Shown in pieces: positions 8,827 through 17,481 of a DNA stretch of 64,000 bases; positions within the stretch are counted from its first letter, which is position 1; each line of letters begins with the position of its first letter. Made by a program: the position numbers and the translations under genes. The DNA is from Sphingomonas turrisvirgatae (GTDB lineage: Bacteria; Pseudomonadota; Alphaproteobacteria; Sphingomonadales; Sphingomonadaceae), in assembly GCF_001721295.1 (NCBI RefSeq), contig NZ_MDDS01000004.1, positions 62,001 through 126,000 on the forward strand, read 5' to 3'. Below the pieces are notes generated by a model, which was not told the origin of the DNA, ran no database searches, and saw only the letters and a list, made by a program, of their open reading frames with translations.

Positions 8827-11583
8827 TCAGAAGCGGACGCGGACGCCTGCCGATACGCGGCGGCCGGTCTTGCGGTATTCCTTGGTGCGATCCTCGCTCA
8901 CCGAGTAGATGAACTCCCTGGCGTTGTTGAGGTTGATCGCGTCGGCAAAGACGGTGAAGTTTTTGCCGATGTCATAGGCAAGGCTGACGTCCAGCTGCCC
9001 ATAGGCATCGAAATATTCCGGCTCACCGTTGCGACCCGATGCGACCGCCAAGAAGTTGTCGCGATAGGTATATGCGGCGCGCGCGGTGATGCCGTACTTT
9101 TCATAGAAGCCGACCAGGCTGTATGAATTCTTCGACAGACCTTCGAGCCCGAACGACACGTTCGCCACCGCGTTGGTATAGAGCGCGTTCGAGTCGGTAT
9201 AGTTGTAGCTCGCCTGGATACCGAACCCGCTCAGCACGCCGGGCAGCCAGGTGTCGAACGACTGGCGATAGCCGACTTCGAAGCCCTTGACCGTCGCACC
9301 CTTGCCATTGCCCGGCACGGTAACCTGGAACTGGACCTGATCGACCAGCTGCGGCGTGGTGACTAGCGTCACAAAGGACTGGATATCCTTGTAGAAGCCA
9401 GCGACGTTGATCAGCGAACCCGGCGCGAAATACCATTCGGCGCCGATCTCCGCCTGCTTGGCGCGGAACGGTTGCAGATCCGGATTGCCGCGGCGGATCG
9501 TCTCGTTACCCGGATTGGTCTGGATCGTCTGACGCGGCGACAGGTCGGACAGCGTCGGTCGGGTGAGCACTTCGGAGGCCGCGGCGCGGACGATGAAGTT
9601 GTCGGTCACGCCGAGGCGCACGTTCACCGAGGGCAGCCAGTCGCGATACTTCCCGCGGAAGCTGATCGGTTGAACCGGCGAGACGGTGATGATGTTCTGT
9701 CCCGCGCCGTTCGGCACGGCGCTCAGCACCTGCCGCGATGCGCCCGACGAGGTGTAATCGGTATCCTCGTAGCGGATGCCGACATTGACGGCGAGGTCCA
9801 TGCCGCCGACCTGCGTCTCCCACGCTGCCATCGCATAGGCCGAATAGACCTTCTCGTTCACCACCGAAGAGGCGGAAGGCGAGAACACGCCCGGGTTGAA
9901 CGCTTTGTTATCCTGCGCGGCGAACTGGTCGATCGTCCGGATCATTTCCTGCGGGCTGTAGTACAGCCAATCGCGGGCGATGTTACCGCCGCCGCCGGAG
10001 AAGAAGTTGCGGTTGGTCGGCGTGAACAGTGAGGCCGGCAAGGCGCGGTTCGAGTCGCAATAGGTGCACTGCTCGCCAAACGGCGTCTCGGCGGCATTGA
10101 TCGTCTTGATGCGGCTCTGCGCTTGCGCGCCGGCATAGATCGTCAGGCCGGTCGCGGGCTTCCACTCCACGTCCGCCTTATATTCTTCGATCTCGTCGTC
10201 GATATCCGAACCACCGCCCCAGATATAGTAATGCGCGGTCAGGCCGTTGGGATTGGTGGCCGCGTTGGCATAGTTCGGGCTGCTCAGCCCGTAATCGTAG
10301 ATCGGGCTGCCGCTGCGGCGGTCGAAGAAGAAGTCGATGCCCTTGCGACGAACGGTCGTGAAGAGGTTGTTCTCCTTGCCCCGGCGGCGCGCGTCGGAAA
10401 CCGAGCCGTCGAGCCGGACGCGCAGCGTGTCGGTGGGCTGCCAGTCGACGTTGATGCCGAACTGATCGGTCGTGACGTTACGGTCGTCATACTGGATGAT
10501 CTGGTCGACGAAGCCGCCGACATAGCGCTGGTATACCGCTTCGCCGCCGGTTTGGACGCCGTTGACGACGCTGCCGCCCTGCACGACCTGTTCGGCCAGG
10601 ATGCCGCCGGCGAAGTCATAGGCGAGACCCGTCTGCTGTTCGCGGAAGCGCGCCTTTGAATACAGCGTATCGACCGTGACGGTGAGCGTCTCGCTCGGAC
10701 GCATCTGGACCGAGCCATTGACCGCCCAGCGGTCGAGCTGGCGCTCGAAGAAGAATGGCGAGAGGTTCGACGGCATCGACACGCCGCTGAAGTTCTGAAC
10801 GCCTGCACCGAGGCGGCCGCGCGACACGCCGGCCAGGTTGTAATAGCTGTCGCCTGCCGAGCGTCGCACATGGCCCGCACCGATGGTGAATTCGTCGATG
10901 CGGTTGTCCTGCTCGGAATACACGCCGGCCAGCGCGATGCCGAACGTGCCGGCGTCGTTCTTCCAGCTGGCGACGCCCGAGAATTCCGGGTTCCAGCTGT
11001 CGGCGATCTCAGACCACATGCCCGTCGCCGAACCGGCGAACTTGAACCCTTCGCGCTGGTCGAGCGGGCGGAGCGTCTTGACGTTGATGGTCGCACCGAT
11101 CGACGAACCGTTGAGGTTCGCCTGCGGCGACTTGAACACGTCGGCGCCCGAGATCACCTCGGACGGGATCGTGTCGAACGAGAATTCGCGGCCGTTATTG
11201 TCGGTGGCGAGCAGGCGGCCGTTGACGGTGACCGCGTTGAACTTGGGACCAAAGCCGCGGACGGTGACGAAGCGGCCTTCGCCCCGGTTGCGCTCGATCG
11301 TCACGCCGGGAACGCGCTGGAGCGATTCCGCGACGTTTTGGTCGGGCAGCTTGCCGAGATCCTCGGCGACGATCGAATCGACCACTGCTACCGAGTTGCG
11401 CTTGATGTCGATCGCGGCGCGCTCCGAGGCGCGGATGCCGGTGACGACGATCGCTTCTTCTTCCTCGGCCGGGGCGCCGGTCGCGGCCTCGGCGGCGTCC
11501 TGCGCGAGCGCCGGTGCGGCGATCAGCGCGCTGCCGGCGGCAGCGAGGAACAGCGAATGACGGAATGCGAGACGTTGCCGCAT
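8827..11583 (-). CDS. TonB-dependent outer-membrane receptor (carbohydrate/oligosaccharide type)
   Basis: 918 residues with a signal peptide (FLAAAGSALIAAPALAQ). After a short acidic linker come a TonB-box-like EEAIVVTGIR and the plug domain (VAESLQRVPGVTIERN, VTVRGFGPKFNAVTVNGR). A long beta-barrel follows and the protein ends in GVRVRF, with the C-terminal Phe required by the outer-membrane insertion machinery. Family members of this length import oligosaccharides in sphingomonads. It is flanked by an MFS transporter and rhamnosidase, so the cargo is probably a rhamnose-containing pectin fragment. The perfect palindromic operator at 11649-11666 lies 66 bp upstream of its ATG, giving it its own regulated promoter. 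Confidence 0.93.
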   Translation of the reverse strand: MRQRLAFRHSLFLAAAGSALIAAPALAQDAAEAATGAPAEEEEAIVVTGIRASERAAIDIKRNSVAVVDSIVAEDLGKLPDQNVAESLQRVPGVTIERNRGEGRFVTVRGFGPKFNAVTVNGRLLATDNNGREFSFDTIPSEVISGADVFKSPQANLNGSSIGATINVKTLRPLDQREGFKFAGSATGMWSEIADSWNPEFSGVASWKNDAGTFGIALAGVYSEQDNRIDEFTIGAGHVRRSAGDSYYNLAGVSRGRLGAGVQNFSGVSMPSNLSPFFFERQLDRWAVNGSVQMRPSETLTVTVDTLYSKARFREQQTGLAYDFAGGILAEQVVQGGSVVNGVQTGGEAVYQRYVGGFVDQIIQYDDRNVTTDQFGINVDWQPTDTLRVRLDGSVSDARRRGKENNLFTTVRRKGIDFFFDRRSGSPIYDYGLSSPNYANAATNPNGLTAHYYIWGGGSDIDDEIEEYKADVEWKPATGLTIYAGAQAQSRIKTINAAETPFGEQCTYCDSNRALPASLFTPTNRNFFSGGGGNIARDWLYYSPQEMIRTIDQFAAQDNKAFNPGVFSPSASSVVNEKVYSAYAMAAWETQVGGMDLAVNVGIRYEDTDYTSSGASRQVLSAVPNGAGQNIITVSPVQPISFRGKYRDWLPSVNVRLGVTDNFIVRAAASEVLTRPTLSDLSPRQTIQTNPGNETIRRGNPDLQPFRAKQAEIGAEWYFAPGSLINVAGFYKDIQSFVTLVTTPQLVDQVQFQVTVPGNGKGATVKGFEVGYRQSFDTWLPGVLSGFGIQASYNYTDSNALYTNAVANVSFGLEGLSKNSYSLVGFYEKYGITARAAYTYRDNFLAVASGRNGEPEYFDAYGQLDVSLAYDIGKNFTVFADAINLNNAREFIYSVSEDRTKEYRKTGRRVSAGVRVRF

Positions 11584-11648
11584 GGGAATCCCCCTCCTGA
11601 AAAGTTGTTAACGTTGCTCATGCCATCGACCACCGCCGATGTCAAATT

Positions 11649-11666
11649 ACATCATACGTATGATGT
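11649..11666. promoter_or_regulatory. Perfect 18-bp palindromic operator, probable GntR-family site
   Basis: ACATCATACGTATGATGT is a perfect palindrome 66 bp upstream of the TonB receptor start and 10 bp beyond the MFS stop. It contains TATGAT, a likely -10 box, on both strands. Related sequences occur upstream of at least three other promoter regions in this locus (14173, 21554, 27084), making it the best operator example here. Confidence 0.65.
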
Positions 11667-11675
11667 TATATGGCG

Positions 11676-12935
11676 TTATCGAACGCCCTTGATCGGGAAG
11701 ACGCACAACGCCGAGCCGAACACGAAGATGACCGCCGCCCAGAAGATCGTGCGATAGTCGTTGCCGAAGGCGCCGAGCAGCGCCGCGGCCATGACGGGGC
11801 TGATGATCTGCGGGATGTTGACCGCGGTGGTCAGGATGCCGAGGTCCTTGCCCTCATCACCCAGCGCGCTTTTCGGCAGCACCTGAGTCATCAGCGCCAT
11901 GTCGATCGACATGAACATGCCATAGCCGACCCCGATGATCGCGGCATAGGCCCACATGCCCTGCATGGTCGGCAGCGCGAGCGGCGCGACCATGGCGCAG
12001 CCCATGATGAGGCTGCCCAGCACCACGAACGGCTTGCGCGCCTGAAACCGGTCGGAAAGCCAGCCGGAAATCAGCGATGACGCGACGAGGCACACCAGCG
12101 TGATGATCGCCATGTTGGCGATGGCGATGTTCGATTCAGCGTTACCGAGGCCAATATAGTCGCGCAGGATGTAGAGCAGATAGGCGGCGACCGCCTGATA
12201 GCCCATGTAGATAAAGAAGCGGCTGGCGAAGGCCCAGGCGAAGTCGGGATGTTCGCGGGGCGAAATCCAGAAACCCTTGAGGAACTCGCCCCAGCGCATC
12301 TCGCGCCGGGGAAGGGTGTCGCTCGGCGGTTCGCGGTTGATCGCGACGAAGGCGAGGCACGAGGCGGCGATAGCGCCTGCGAACAGGCCATAGGCCAGCA
12401 CGCGCTCGCCCGCGAGATAGCCGGCCACGACCGTCCCGGCGGTAAGCCCGGCAGTCATGCCCGCGCCGACGATTCCCGATACGCCGCCGCGCGTCTCCGG
12501 CGCGAAGCGGTCGGCGATCAGCGTGGTCATCGCCGGCTGCATCGAATTATAGGCGATGGCCGCCATCACCCACAGCACCATCAGCGACCAGAAGCTGGTC
12601 ATCCACGATACGCCGAACAGCGCGAGCGAGCCGATGAGCGAGGCGATCGCGATCCACGGCGTGCGACGGCCCCAGCGGCTGCGCGTTCGATCCGACAGTG
12701 CGCCGGCGATCGGCGTGGTCAAGGTCGAGAAGATCGACGTGATGAAGAAGATCAGCGCAAGGTTGTTGGCCTTGTTGCCCTCGTCCAGCTCGGCGATTTG
12801 GTTGGGCAGCAGCACGCCGAGCACGCCGCTGTAAAGCGCCATCAGCAGGAAGAAGTTGACCATCAGCGACAGCTGCAGCTTCAGGCGCTGCGGGCCGAGC
12901 ACATAGGATGGAGCGGGCTGCGCGGCCGAGGCCAT
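11676..12935 (-). CDS. MFS sugar transporter (inner membrane)
   Basis: 419 residues; the ATG at 12935 has GGAGAGAAG five bases upstream. About twelve hydrophobic segments are visible, with the MFS loop 2-3 signature as GALSDRTRSRWGRRTPWI and its second-half counterpart SGWLSDRFQARKP. The pattern resembles proton- or sodium-coupled sugar symporters of the GPH/MFS type. It should carry the monosaccharide or small oligosaccharide from the periplasm to the cytoplasm after TonB-dependent entry. It is transcribed leftwards, 38 bp after the dehydratase gene, in one probable operon that starts at the 14173 operator. Substrate specificity cannot be read. Confidence 0.88.
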   Translation of the reverse strand: MASAAQPAPSYVLGPQRLKLQLSLMVNFFLLMALYSGVLGVLLPNQIAELDEGNKANNLALIFFITSIFSTLTTPIAGALSDRTRSRWGRRTPWIAIASLIGSLALFGVSWMTSFWSLMVLWVMAAIAYNSMQPAMTTLIADRFAPETRGGVSGIVGAGMTAGLTAGTVVAGYLAGERVLAYGLFAGAIAASCLAFVAINREPPSDTLPRREMRWGEFLKGFWISPREHPDFAWAFASRFFIYMGYQAVAAYLLYILRDYIGLGNAESNIAIANMAIITLVCLVASSLISGWLSDRFQARKPFVVLGSLIMGCAMVAPLALPTMQGMWAYAAIIGVGYGMFMSIDMALMTQVLPKSALGDEGKDLGILTTAVNIPQIISPVMAAALLGAFGNDYRTIFWAAVIFVFGSALCVFPIKGVR

Positions 12936-12973
12936 TCTTCTCTCCGGTATCGTTCTGTCGTTCTATGCGGCGG

Positions 12974-14122
12974 TCATTCGGCGGCGAGCGGCCCGTCGGG
13001 AACGAGCCGCAGGCCCGCCTGACGCGCGCGTTTGTGCGGTCCGCCCTTCGCGTTCCAGCCTTCGCCCGCACCGGTCAAGGCCGCTTCATCGACGGTGATG
13101 CCAAGCCCGGGCGCATCGCCCAGACGAATGCCGCCATCGACGATCTGCTGATCGACCTGAAGCCCGATCGGCCAGTTGGTATCCTGAATCTCGATCCCGA
13201 TCATGTTCGGCATTGCGGCCGCAGCATGGGCGACGGGATTGCAGTCATAGGCGACTGGCGAAACCGGCAGGTCGCGCGAATGCGCCGCCATGGCGACGCG
13301 CATGAAGTGAGTGATACCCCACACGCTGCCGGTCTGCACCACATCGACTGCGCCCGCGTCGAACAGCGGCGCGAACTGATCGAGGCCGGTCAGGTTCTCA
13401 CCCGTCGCCACGGCCGCGCGGCACGCGCGCGAAATCCGCGCATGGCCGGCCGCGTCCCAGCGGCGCAACGGTTCCTCGATCCAGGTAAGGTCGAGCCGCT
13501 CCTCGATCAGCGCAAGGTGACGCACCGCCTGCTTGGCGTTCCACGCTTCGTTGACGTCGAGCATCATCGCAGGGCGTGAGGTGTTGGCCGAAAGGACGTC
13601 GCGTGCCGCCAACAGGCGATCGATGTCGCGCGCCACGTCCTTGCCGCCCTTGATCTTGGCCGAGGTGAAGCCGCGCCCGGCCCAGCCGCGATAGTGATCG
13701 ACAAAGGCATCGTCGTCGAGGCCATAGCAAAGCCCCGAAGCGTAGCCCGGCACGAAGCGATCGAGCGCGCCCAGCGTGCGCCACAACGGCTCGCCCGCCA
13801 TCTTGGCCTTCAAATCCCACAGCGCCATGTCGACGGCGGCGATCGCGCCATAGGTCGCGCCAGCATGGCCGCTCTTGAACACATGGGCGAGCATCGAATC
13901 GTACAATGCAGTGACGCCGCGCGGATCCTTGCCCTCAACCGCCGGGAATACGCGTGCGATGTCGGCATGCTGGCCGAGGCCGATCCCGGTCAGCCCGCCG
14001 TCGGTTTCGATCAGCAGGACCGGCACCTCGGTAACGCCCGACGCGATGACACCGTTGACGTCGCCGACGGGGCGGCCCCAATCGTGCGTCGTCGTAAGGC
14101 TGCGGTAACCGGTGATCTTCAT
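12974..14122 (-). CDS. Enolase-superfamily sugar-acid dehydratase (mandelate racemase/muconate lactonizing group)
   Basis: 382 residues. The capping domain is followed by the (beta/alpha)7 barrel with the family residues: the K-x-K pair at 156 and 158 (AKIKGG), Mg ligands D189 (LDVNEAW), E216 (WIEEP) and E242 (ATGENL), and a final segment QTGSVWGIT. Members dehydrate C6 or C5 aldonic acids to 2-keto-3-deoxy acids; L-rhamnonate and L-fuconate dehydratases are in this group. The lactonase and 2-keto-3-deoxy acid dehydrogenase in the same locus fit that job. It shares the operator region with the divergent GntR gene. The specific acid sugar is not determinable from sequence. Confidence 0.85.
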   Translation of the reverse strand: MKITGYRSLTTTHDWGRPVGDVNGVIASGVTEVPVLLIETDGGLTGIGLGQHADIARVFPAVEGKDPRGVTALYDSMLAHVFKSGHAGATYGAIAAVDMALWDLKAKMAGEPLWRTLGALDRFVPGYASGLCYGLDDDAFVDHYRGWAGRGFTSAKIKGGKDVARDIDRLLAARDVLSANTSRPAMMLDVNEAWNAKQAVRHLALIEERLDLTWIEEPLRRWDAAGHARISRACRAAVATGENLTGLDQFAPLFDAGAVDVVQTGSVWGITHFMRVAMAAHSRDLPVSPVAYDCNPVAHAAAAMPNMIGIEIQDTNWPIGLQVDQQIVDGGIRLGDAPGLGITVDEAALTGAGEGWNAKGGPHKRARQAGLRLVPDGPLAAE

Positions 14123-14172
14123 GCGTGATCCTGCATCCCCATGTCAGCGCCTACGATCACGCTGCCCAGTTG

Positions 14173-14188
14173 TATTATGTATGATATC
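14173..14188. promoter_or_regulatory. GntR-type operator in the divergent dehydratase/gntR promoter
   Basis: TATTATGTATGATATC is an imperfect copy of the 11649 palindrome, with the TATGAT half intact at 14180-14185. It lies between the divergent dehydratase (ATG 14122) and GntR (ATG 14280) genes, so it could mediate both autoregulation and operon repression. Confidence 0.5.
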
Positions 14189-14279
14189 TGTTTCGACGCA
14201 ACCCTAAAGCGTTGCGAGACTTGACGCTTGTCCGCTTGGCGCTCAATTCATGGATGGAACTGGCGAGAACGAGAAACGC

Positions 14280-15011
14280 ATGAACGACGAAGCCGCCGCT
14301 CCCCAACGAACCCGCCGCCGTCCACGGCTGTCCACCGCGGTGGTCGAGGACCTGGTCAACGCGATCGTGGCCGGCACGTACCCGCCGGGCACCGCATTGC
14401 CGCCCGAGAACATGCTGTGCGACATGTACGATGTCAGCCGCACGGTGGTGCGCGAGGCGACGACCGCGCTGACCGAAAAGGGGCTGGTCGTATCGCAACA
14501 GGGGCGGGGCACGATCGTTCGCGACAGCCGCAGCTGGAACATGCTGGACCCGGCGATCCTGTCCGCTTTGTTTCAGGGCGATGAAGGGCTGCGCTATCTC
14601 GACAATCTGTCGGAGGTGCGCACGCTGCTCGAATCGGCCATGGCGGCGAAGGCGGCGGCCAATGCCACGCCGGAACTCGTCGCCGAGCTTGCGGCGCAGG
14701 TCGAGACGCTGGAGCGGCTGGTGACCATGCCGTCGGCCTATGTGCACGAGGATCTGAAGTTCCACGACATCATCATGCGTATGTCGGGCGATCGGCTGAG
14801 CAAGGCGATCATCGACGGTATCCAGTCCGAAGCGCTGCGCACCCATGGCTATTCGGGCAAGCTGTCCGTCGAGCATGTGCGCGCCACCCAGGATGCGCAT
14901 CGCAAAGTCTATGAAGCGATCGCGGCCGGTGACGCCGATGCGGCGGAAGACGCGATGCGCGAGCATATTTCGGGTTCGTGGACGAAGCGGCGAGCGCGAC
15001 CGCGAGCCTAG
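14280..15011 (+). CDS. GntR-family regulator, FCD (FadR) subfamily
   Basis: 243 residues from ATG 14280 (GAGAA nearby); an in-frame ATG at 14250 would add ten residues but has no ribosome site. The GntR winged HTH is clear (VVEDLVNAIVAGTYPPGTALPPE, DMYDVSRTVVREATTAL, VSQQGRGTIV). The FCD effector domain follows, with helical bundle residues typical of metal-binding members: D and H in EDLKFHD, H in EHVRATQDAHR, and H in MREHISG. Such proteins respond to sugar acids and repress uronate or aldonate catabolism. A palindromic site in its own promoter and at least four other promoter regions nearby point to it as the local regulator. Confidence 0.9.
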   Translation: MNDEAAAPQRTRRRPRLSTAVVEDLVNAIVAGTYPPGTALPPENMLCDMYDVSRTVVREATTALTEKGLVVSQQGRGTIVRDSRSWNMLDPAILSALFQGDEGLRYLDNLSEVRTLLESAMAAKAAANATPELVAELAAQVETLERLVTMPSAYVHEDLKFHDIIMRMSGDRLSKAIIDGIQSEALRTHGYSGKLSVEHVRATQDAHRKVYEAIAAGDADAAEDAMREHISGSWTKRRARPRA

Positions 15012-15012
15012 T

Positions 15013-15095
15013 CGTCATCCCGGCGAAAGCCGGGATCTTGTGCGGCTCCTGTCCCACCCCTTTCGCCCGAGATCCCGGCTTTCGCCGGGATGACG
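15013..15095. repeat. Long perfect inverted repeat (REP-like), between convergent genes
   Basis: A 25-bp arm (15013-15037, beginning CGTCATCCCGGCG) is exactly repeated in inverse at 15071-15095, with 33 bp between. It sits between the gntR stop and the convergent mutarotase stop. Related CCCGGC/GCCGGG repeats occur at 26200-26305. Such extragenic palindromes are common in sphingomonad genomes; here it may act as a bidirectional terminator. Confidence 0.8.
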
Positions 15096-15108
15096 GTGAT
15101 GGCGCGCG

Positions 15109-15468
15109 TTACGTCGGCTGATCCGCCAGCGAATAGATCGGTTCCATTTCGACCCAGGTCTGCCCTGGCGCGAACGGCAGCGGCTTTTGAAACTGCGCCA
15201 TCAACGCGTCCCAGGCGGCGACATCGGGGTTGCCCGCGTCACGAGCCCGCTTCGTTTCAGGGTCCGGCATGCGCGCGCTGTCCTGTTCCATGATCATGAA
15301 CAGGCGATCGCCCGCGAACCATATTTGTAGCGACTCGACACCGTCCGCGCGGATCGCCGCATTGACCGCGGCAGGTGGTCCGCCCGGAGCGTGCCATTTG
15401 CGATAGGCGGCGATCCGTTCGGGATCGTCGTGCAGGTCCACAGCGAAGCAGCGGCGGATGAGCGGCAT
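15109..15468 (-). CDS. L-rhamnose mutarotase-family protein
   Basis: 119 residues of the RhaM/YiiL (DUF718) ferredoxin-like fold: RRCFAVDLHDDPERIAAYRKWH at the N terminus with the conserved His, then SLQIWFAGDRLFMIMEQ, and a C-terminal region ending in WVEMEPIYSL. RhaM interconverts the alpha and beta anomers of L-rhamnose, supplying the anomer used by the dehydrogenase. The family also includes L-fucose-acting members. The protein is slightly longer than E. coli RhaM (about 104 residues). It is divergent from the DUF4432 gene, with a weak copy of the operator between them, which fits membership of the deoxysugar regulon. Confidence 0.82.
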   Translation of the reverse strand: MPLIRRCFAVDLHDDPERIAAYRKWHAPGGPPAAVNAAIRADGVESLQIWFAGDRLFMIMEQDSARMPDPETKRARDAGNPDVAAWDALMAQFQKPLPFAPGQTWVEMEPIYSLADQPT

Positions 15469-15518
15469 GACAGATTCTCCCGATGCGCCGATTGACGCGA
15501 ACCGCTATCCTGCCCTAA

Positions 15519-15534
15519 ACATAATATGTCTTAC
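15519..15534. promoter_or_regulatory. Weak GntR-type operator copy
   Basis: ACATAATATGTCTTAC lies between the divergent mutarotase and DUF4432 genes. It matches the 11649 palindrome at about two thirds of positions and is not itself a good palindrome. It is listed because of its position at a divergent promoter of the same locus. Confidence 0.28.
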
Positions 15535-15556
15535 AACATGAAGATGGAGCGGATGG

Positions 15557-16735
15557 GTGCCTGAGCTGTATGGCGAACGGATCGCCCGACGTGAACTGGC
15601 CGCGCGGTCGGGGTCGCTGTCGCAATTTGCCGGAGTGCGGTTGTCCACGCTGGGCGACGGGGTCGAGCGCGGTGTGCGCAGCCTCGAGTTCCGAACGGGC
15701 AGCGGGCTGCGCTTCACCGTGCTGGTCGATCGGGCGATGGACATTGCCGAATGCGAGCATAATGGGCGAGCGGTCGGCTGGCATTCGCCCAGCGGGTTCC
15801 GCAACCCCGCGCTGCATGATTATGAGGGCGAAGGCGGGCTTGGCTGGTTCCGTTCGATGTCCGGGCTGCTGATCACCTGTGGCCTCGACCACGTGCTGTT
15901 CATGCATGACGATCCGGCCGGTCACTATCACTATGGCCCGCGCGAAACGGTATCGTCGTCGCTGCACGGCCGGATCGGCACGATCCCGGCGAGGCTGACC
16001 GGCTATGGCGAAAGCTGGAATGGCGATGAGTGCGTGTTGTGGGCCGAAGGGGTCGTCCAGCAATCGACCGTGTTCGGCGAGGACCTGCACCTCATCCGCC
16101 GGATTGAGGCCGATGTCGGGGGGAACGAGATCCGGCTGATCGACCGCGTGGTCAATCACGGTTTCTACCGCACGCCGCACATGTACTGCTACCACATCAA
16201 CGTCAGCCATCCGGTGGTGGCTGAGGGCACGCGCTATGTCGCGCCGATCCGCGATGTGATCTGGGCAGCGCATGCGGACCAGTATCGCGAACAGGGCGTC
16301 GGATATCGCACTATGCCCGCGCCGATCGTCAACTTCCACGAGCAGGTGTGGCAGCACGACATGGCGGCCGACCCGGCAGGCAAGGTCAATGTGGCGCTGG
16401 TGAACGAGGCGCTGGGCTTCGGGTTCGAGGTCGAGACGCGCAAGGACCAGTTCCCGGCCATGTACGAGTGGCAGAACCTGCACGCCGGCCATTATGCGGT
16501 GGGGATCGAGCCATCGACCAACCATGTCATGGGCAAGGATTTCGCACGTGAGCGCGGCGAGTTGATCTGGCTCGAGCATGGCGAAGAGCGGCAGTATGAC
16601 AGCGTCTTTCGCGTGCTGCCCGACGCCGCTGCCTGTGCCGACGCGGTGCGGCGGATCGAAGGCGTCGCGAGACAGCCGCAGGATGAATATCCCGCGCCGT
16701 CGGGCAACTTCCCGCCGATCGGGGGTGGCCAGTGA
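15557..16735 (+). CDS. DUF4432 / aldose-1-epimerase-like protein
   Basis: 392 residues from GTG 15557 with GGAG seven bases upstream. The protein belongs to the galactose-mutarotase-like beta-sandwich family called DUF4432: AGVRLSTLGDGVERGVRSLEFR, VLVDRAMDIAECEHNGRAVGWHSPSG, a central YCYHINVSHP and GIEPSTNHVMGK near the end, where histidines and acids cluster as in aldose epimerases. Family members accompany sugar catabolic genes and may bind or isomerise a sugar or sugar lactone. It is the first gene of a rightward operon leading into the SDR and CoA-transferase genes. Its last codons overlap the next start by 4 bp. No activity is assigned. Confidence 0.78.
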   Translation: MPELYGERIARRELAARSGSLSQFAGVRLSTLGDGVERGVRSLEFRTGSGLRFTVLVDRAMDIAECEHNGRAVGWHSPSGFRNPALHDYEGEGGLGWFRSMSGLLITCGLDHVLFMHDDPAGHYHYGPRETVSSSLHGRIGTIPARLTGYGESWNGDECVLWAEGVVQQSTVFGEDLHLIRRIEADVGGNEIRLIDRVVNHGFYRTPHMYCYHINVSHPVVAEGTRYVAPIRDVIWAAHADQYREQGVGYRTMPAPIVNFHEQVWQHDMAADPAGKVNVALVNEALGFGFEVETRKDQFPAMYEWQNLHAGHYAVGIEPSTNHVMGKDFARERGELIWLEHGEERQYDSVFRVLPDAAACADAVRRIEGVARQPQDEYPAPSGNFPPIGGGQ

Positions 16736-17472
16736 AGGGGCGGACGGTCCTTTATACCGGCGCGGCCGGCGGGCTGGGGCTCGAGACCACGCTGCTGCTG
16801 CTGGAACGCGGCGCGCGAGTCGTGGCGGTCGACAACGACCTGACCAAAGTGGCGGCGCTGGAGCAGGCTGCGGCCGGGAAGGGCGACCTGATCGTCTCGA
16901 CCGCAGATCTGTCCGACCTTGCCGGATTTCGCGCGACGTTGGACGATCTGATCGAGCGCACCGGCGGGTTCGACGTCGTGATCAACAACGCCGCGATCTA
17001 TCCGTCCAAGCCGTTCGAGGACTATACGATCGAGGAGCATCAGGCGGTGCAGCGCGTCAACGTCGACGCGGGCATCGTCGCGGTGCAGGCCGCGCTGCCG
17101 GGGATGCGCGAACGCGGGTTCGGGCGGATCGTCAATGTCTCGAGCATCACGCTGTCCGGAGGGTGGGCAAACCTGTCACCCTATGTGGCGTCGAAGATGG
17201 CGCTGGTCGGCCTGACGCGGGCCTGGGCGCGCGAGTTCGGACCCTATGGAGTGACGGTCAATGCGATCGCGCCGGGTGCCTTCCCAACCGACGCCGAGAA
17301 GATCCATCCCGATCCCGAAGGCTATAACCGCATGGTGCTCGACGCGCAGTCGATCAAGCGCCGCGGCACCGCGCAAGACATCGCCAACACCATCGCCTTT
17401 TTCGCGAGCGACGAGTCCGGTTTCGTTACCGGTCAAACGCTGCACGTGAATGGCGGCTGGACCATGAACTGA
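16732..17472 (+). CDS. Short-chain dehydrogenase/reductase (SDR)
   Basis: 246 residues from GTG 16732. It is a classical SDR: TGAAGGLG cofactor loop (TGxxxGxG), NNAA at NNAAIYPSKP, catalytic Ser in VNVSSITL, Tyr/Lys in YVASKMALVG and the C-terminal NGGWTMN. The acidic VDND after the second strand favours NAD over NADP. It probably oxidises a sugar or sugar acid feeding the CoA-transferase operon that starts 10 bp downstream. It is distinct from the SDR at 26312, which matches 2-keto-3-deoxy-L-fuconate dehydrogenases better. Confidence 0.85.
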   Translation: MKGRTVLYTGAAGGLGLETTLLLLERGARVVAVDNDLTKVAALEQAAAGKGDLIVSTADLSDLAGFRATLDDLIERTGGFDVVINNAAIYPSKPFEDYTIEEHQAVQRVNVDAGIVAVQAALPGMRERGFGRIVNVSSITLSGGWANLSPYVASKMALVGLTRAWAREFGPYGVTVNAIAPGAFPTDAEKIHPDPEGYNRMVLDAQSIKRRGTAQDIANTIAFFASDESGFVTGQTLHVNGGWTMN

Positions 17473-17481
17473 GGACGGACA

